DNA of 64,000 bases from DAOUKH01 sp034421515 (lineage in GTDB: Bacteria > Chloroflexota > Dehalococcoidia > SHYB01). The stretch covers positions 30,163-94,162 of the forward strand of contig DAOUKH010000046.1 of the NCBI GenBank assembly GCA_034421515.1, given 5' to 3'. Under the pieces are notes generated by a model that made no database searches, was not told the DNA's origin, and worked only from the letters and a program-made list of their open reading frames with translations. Of the stretch, positions 61,470 to 64,000 are shown in pieces (within the stretch, counting starts at the first letter, position 1; each line of letters opens with the position of its first letter). The position numbers and the translations under genes were made by a program.

Positions 61470-62243
61470 ATGGCCCGTTTGGCAATGGCGTGTAAGGGAT
61501 TGAACGTGTGGCGACCTGTCCTGGCCGTGGCGGCATTGGCCGCCGTGATTGTCCTCCTGACCTCGTGCGTCGGTGACGGCACCGTCCGGATGGGAACCGA
61601 GGGCGCCTATCCTCCCTACAACTTCATCAACGATCAGGGCGAGGTCGACGGCTTCGAGCGCGAGCTGGGCGACGAGCTGTGCCGCCGCGCCGGCCTGGAC
61701 TGCGAGTGGGTGACCAACAGCTGGGAGACCATCATCTCCAACCTGATGGACGGCAGGTACGACACCATCATCGCCGGCATGAGCATCACCGCCGAGCGGG
61801 ACGAGGTCATCGACTTCACGCAGCCGTACATCCCGCCAATTCCGTCCGTCTATTTCGCCGTGGCGGGCGCTGGTGACGAAGTGGTCAGCGGCACCATCGC
61901 GGCCCAGGTGGCCACCATCCATGCCGACTATCTCTCCGCTTCCGGCGCAACGTTCGTCGAATACGAATTGGTCGGAGAGTTGATCGAGGCCGTCCTCAGC
62001 GGCGAGGTGGACGCGGCCCTCGTCGACCGCGAGTTCGCTCACACGGTCATCGCCGAGCATGGCGACAGGCTGGTCGTCGTCGGTCCCGACGTGCCGCTCG
62101 ACTCCGGCATCGGCATCGGCATCCGCGAGGACGACACGGACCTGAAGGGCAAGCTCGACGAAGCCATAAGCTCCATGAAGGCGGACGGCTCCCTCAACAA
62201 CCTCATCCGCAAGTGGTTCGACGACGACGCCGACACCTTCTGA
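61470..62243 (+). CDS. Polar-amino-acid type (SBP_bac_3) substrate-binding lipoprotein (orphan)
   Basis: A 257 aa type II periplasmic-binding-fold protein with lipobox LLTSC (Cys33). Mature protein starts VRMGTEGAYPPYNFINDQGE and shows the amino-acid-binding layout (GYPPYN, DGFERELGDELC, RYDTIIAGMSITAERDEVIDF, cut in quotation to short parts). Its permease and ATPase are absent here, so it is an orphan or a sensor-type protein. A GTG at 61506 could be the start of a shorter signal peptide. Confidence 0.86.
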   Translation: MARLAMACKGLNVWRPVLAVAALAAVIVLLTSCVGDGTVRMGTEGAYPPYNFINDQGEVDGFERELGDELCRRAGLDCEWVTNSWETIISNLMDGRYDTIIAGMSITAERDEVIDFTQPYIPPIPSVYFAVAGAGDEVVSGTIAAQVATIHADYLSASGATFVEYELVGELIEAVLSGEVDAALVDREFAHTVIAEHGDRLVVVGPDVPLDSGIGIGIREDDTDLKGKLDEAISSMKADGSLNNLIRKWFDDDADTF

Positions 62244-62573
62244 CCGACCGTCCCGCCGCGCTCGGCCCCACCCTCTCCCACTTAAACCTCCCCCCCTCTG
62301 GGAGGGACTGAGGGCGGGCACGGCGGGGCGGTCCTCCCCCTCTCCCGCTGGAGACCTTTGCACAACCCGCGACGTTGGCAGGAGACCGTCCCATGTAGGG
62401 GCAACCCTCGTGGTTGCCCAGGGGTGCGGGCGGGGTCTTCTGCCCTCCTGCCTCTCCCCCTCTGGGGGAGATTTGAGAGAGGGCCCGCGCCGTCAGGCGC
62501 GCGAGCGCCCGCAGGGCTGCTCCCTACTCGCCCGCACCTCCACTCCTTTTGCGGCCAGTGTGACACACACCCT
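62244..62573. repeat. Mosaic intergenic repeat block (330 bp, no gene)
   Basis: Contains a full hairpin unit at about 62279-62318 (TTAAACC, CTCTGGGAGGGACTG, AGGGCGGG) and a single miniature-element end GGAGACCTTTGCACAAC at 62350-62366 with no partner. The GTAGGGGCAACCCTCGTGG module lies at 62395-62441. The hairpin/GC-tail module at 62451-62518 is nearly identical to 5874-5941. Confidence 0.85.
62350..62366. mobile_element. Solo end of the miniature element
   Basis: GGAGACCTTTGC (62350-62361) followed by ACAAC, the left end seen in copies 1 and 2. No matching GCAAAGGTCTCC follows within the block, so this is a truncated or solo copy. Confidence 0.5.
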
Positions 62574-62602
62574 TTGACGCCCCACGACGCCGCTGGTAGT
62601 CT
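62574..62602 (+). promoter_or_regulatory. Promoter of the candidate structured RNA
   Basis: TTGACG (62574-62579), a 17 bp spacer and TAGTCT (62597-62602) preceded by TGg. The extended -10 makes this a plausible promoter. Initiation would be at ~62609, the first base of the first hairpin. Confidence 0.45.
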
Positions 62603-62608
62603 AACGGT

Positions 62609-62833
62609 AGAGAACGCATGTTCTCGCGGGCCCAAGCCCACAATGGCGGTCCACCGGCCGCCAGTCCGCCCTTAGAGGGGGCGAAGGCACTGTGCCTCTA
62701 ACAGTGCATGGGCGGAAGACGCCGGATCGGCCCCTAGGCCGTCTTGCTCGGAGCGCGCCCGGGCAAGACGGCCGTCTAGGGAGACCGTGGCAGGCCGTTC
62801 GAGCCTGCGGGCGGGGTTGGGAACGTGTTTCCC
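62609..62833 (+). ncRNA. Candidate structured RNA of unknown class (~225 nt)
   Basis: No gene fits here, but the DNA is a chain of strong hairpins. They are GAGAAC-GCAT-GTTCTC (62610-62625), GGGC-CCAA-GCCC (62628-62639), GGCGG/CCGCC (62645-62662), and TCCGCCC/GGGCGGA (62665-62671/62710-62716) enclosing CACTGT/ACAGTG. A long stem CCCTAG+GCCGTCTTGC pairs with GCAAGACGGC+CTAGGG (62732-62747/62763-62781). Last come CAGGC/GCCTG (62791-62807) and GGGAA/TTCCC (62819-62833). CGCCC (62667-62671) could also pair with GGGCG at 62679-62683, so two states are possible. It does not match RNase P, tmRNA, 6S or SRP RNA. A 5' leader for the hydrolase gene is the alternative, though that gene has its own TATAAT. 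Confidence 0.45.
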
Positions 62834-62857
62834 GCGGCGGATCGCGCAACGCGCTCC

Positions 62858-62863
62858 TATAAT
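62858..62863 (+). promoter_or_regulatory. -10 element of the MBL-fold hydrolase gene
   Basis: A perfect TATAAT flanked by CTCC and GGGAG (an inverted repeat around the box). Initiation near 62870; GGGAGGGG precedes the ATG at 62888. Confidence 0.5.
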
Positions 62864-62887
62864 GGGAGCAGAGGCGGGAGGGGCACC

Positions 62888-63727
62888 ATGCGCATCGGCG
62901 ATCTTCAATTCGACTTCCTGATCGACGGCTCGATGCGGATCGACGGCGGCGCCTACTTCGGCGTCGTGCCCCGTGTCCTCTGGGAGCGGGGAGCGCCCCC
63001 CGACGAGCGCAACCGCGTCACCCTCGACATCAACTGCCCCCTCATCCGCGCCGGGGGCAAGAACATCGTCGTCGACACCGGCCTCGGTCTGAAGCACCCC
63101 GAGAAGCTCCAGAACCAGTTCGTCATGAAGGCCGGACGGCTCCTCGACGAGTTGCGCGGCCACGGTCTCGAACCCGCCGACGTCGACTACGTCGTCTTCA
63201 GCCACCTGCACTTCGACCACGCCGGCGGCGCCACCTACACGACTCCCACCGGCGCGCTCGCCACGACCTTCCCCAACGCCCAGTACCTCGCGCAGCGGGC
63301 CGACTGGGAGGAGGCCACCCACCCCAACGAGCGCAACGGCGCGGGCTACTTCGAGGCCGACCTCGCTCCCCTCGAAGGAAACCGCCAGCTTGAGCTCCTC
63401 GACGGCGACACCGAAATCGTCCCCGGCGTCCACTGCAAGCTCACCGGCGGTCATACCGCGGGGCACCAGATCGTCCTCCTCGAAGTCGAAGGCCGGAAGG
63501 CATGCTTCTTCGGCGACCTCATCCCCTCCGCCGCTCACCTGCCCATGCCCTACGCCCAGAGCTTCGACCTCTACCCCATCGACACGCTGAACGCGAAGCG
63601 CGACCTCCTGACGCGGGCCTACGACGAGCAGTGGCTGGTCCTCTTCGACCACGAGATCGAGCACAAGGCCGGCTACCTGGAGCTCAATGAGCGGGGCCGC
63701 CACGTGCTGCGCCCCGTCGAGGCGTAG
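62888..63727 (+). CDS. MBL-fold metallo-hydrolase
   Basis: A 279 aa metallo-beta-lactamase-fold hydrolase with the HxHxDH zinc motif in SHLHFDHAGG and further ligand histidines in TGGHTAGHQ and LFDHEIEH. N-acyl-homoserine lactonase and glyoxalase-II-like proteins share this layout, but no specific substrate is indicated. It is monocistronic; the next gene is on the other strand. Confidence 0.87.
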   Translation: MRIGDLQFDFLIDGSMRIDGGAYFGVVPRVLWERGAPPDERNRVTLDINCPLIRAGGKNIVVDTGLGLKHPEKLQNQFVMKAGRLLDELRGHGLEPADVDYVVFSHLHFDHAGGATYTTPTGALATTFPNAQYLAQRADWEEATHPNERNGAGYFEADLAPLEGNRQLELLDGDTEIVPGVHCKLTGGHTAGHQIVLLEVEGRKACFFGDLIPSAAHLPMPYAQSFDLYPIDTLNAKRDLLTRAYDEQWLVLFDHEIEHKAGYLELNERGRHVLRPVEA

Positions 63728-63748
63728 CGGCGGAAGCGCGCTCCCCTA

Positions 63749-64000
63749 CTAGAAGAAGCGGCGGCGGAAGAGGGCGAGGAAGCGGTCTTCGTACCGGTCG
63801 AAGACGCCCCATCGGTCGAGCTCTTCCTTCAGCTCCTGCGGGTCCCCATCGCGGCGCGACTCCAGGCGGCGGAACATCGTCTCGATGCTCTCCACGGCGG
63901 CGCGGGGGAGCCCGAATCGGGGATCGGGCTGGAGCATGCCACGGTCCTCAAGCTCGCCCACATTGCCGGGAGCCGAGGCCGCGGTGTACTCATAGATGAA
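63749..64000 (-). CDS. Unidentified protein, C-terminal part (runs off the right edge)
   Basis: The minus-strand frame is open from the window edge (FIYEYTAASAPGNVGELEDR) to a stop at 63749-63751, so at least 83 C-terminal residues are present. The tail is charged and helical (ESRRDGDPQELKEELDRW) and ends in RFLALFRRRFF. I do not recognise the family. Confidence 0.6.
   Translation of the reverse strand, partial: FIYEYTAASAPGNVGELEDRGMLQPDPRFGLPRAAVESIETMFRRLESRRDGDPQELKEELDRWGVFDRYEDRFLALFRRRFF

Noticed and set aside
62590..62830. A tRNA, possibly interrupted by an intron
   Set aside because: The D-arm-like and T-arm-like pieces have no matching acceptor stem or anticodon arm, and no group I intron core is visible.

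Overview
The window is GC-rich, gene-dense bacterial chromosome with short intergenic gaps and many ATGA/GTGA stop-start overlaps. I infer a free-living member of the Chloroflexota, probably near Dehalococcoidia/SAR202. The reasons are the rplI-dnaB-dnaD-loader block, a fused transaldolase/phosphoglucose isomerase, a form II CoxL-type molybdenum hydroxylase, an LLM flavin monooxygenase, an archaeal-type NMN adenylyltransferase and a UGSC selenoprotein. There is no 16S gene here to confirm this. I found no transposase, phage, integrase or CRISPR array. The mobile DNA visible is small non-autonomous repeat elements between genes.

Layout. 0-3.2 kb: purine genes guaA-purD-purE (minus strand). 3.2-5.6 kb: a TsaC-type protein, a polyprenyl-synthetase-like protein that has lost its aspartate-rich motifs, and a DUF502 membrane protein. 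5.6-6.2 kb: mosaic repeats with a miniature inverted-repeat element. 6.2-11.2 kb: minus-strand histidine operon hisG-(54 aa membrane protein)-(phospholipase-C-like)-hisD-hisC-hisB. 11.2-16.1 kb: two DEAD-box helicase paralogues, each behind a matching ~120 nt leader, around a tandem universal stress protein. 16.2-19.5 kb: a MaoC-type hydratase pair, a DinB-like protein, a broken RHH antitoxin, hicAB and a VOC protein. 19.7-20.1 kb: RNase P RNA. 20.1-28.1 kb: a pentose-phosphate operon (transketolase remnant, tal-pgi, gnd, zwf, pgl, GH15). 28.1-31.8 kb: minus-strand nadM-like, ROK kinase, thioredoxin-reductase-like and meaB genes. 31.9-35.3 kb: phosphotriesterase-like, LLM monooxygenase and MDR dehydrogenase genes. 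35.3-39.4 kb: repeats, a membrane protein, purL and msrA. 39.6-44.1 kb: rplI with an acidic tail, dnaB, dnaD-like, a double-AAA+ helicase loader and a HIT protein. 44.3-46.0 kb: a gene of unknown function and a selenoprotein gene with an in-frame TGA. 46.2-48.9 kb: aconitase and a 7Fe ferredoxin. 49.1-52.4 kb: the circularly permuted ATP-grasp / alpha-E / transglutaminase triad. 52.5-62.2 kb: two orphan substrate-binding lipoproteins flanking a sarcosine-oxidase-like gene and a cox cluster (coxG divergent from coxS-L-M-D-E). 62.6-62.8 kb: a candidate structured RNA. 62.9-64 kb: an MBL-fold hydrolase and the 3' end of an unidentified gene.

How the genes fit together. The 20-31 kb block links carbohydrate entry (GH15, ROK glucokinase), NADPH production (zwf, pgl, gnd), pyridine nucleotide synthesis and a thioredoxin-reductase-like enzyme. 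The most notable single item is the selenoprotein at 45514-46044. Conventional gene calling would end it at the TGA at 45802-45804, but the frame continues for 79 more sense codons through a GDUGSC motif. A hairpin with a GGUCU apical loop lies 18 nt after the TGA.
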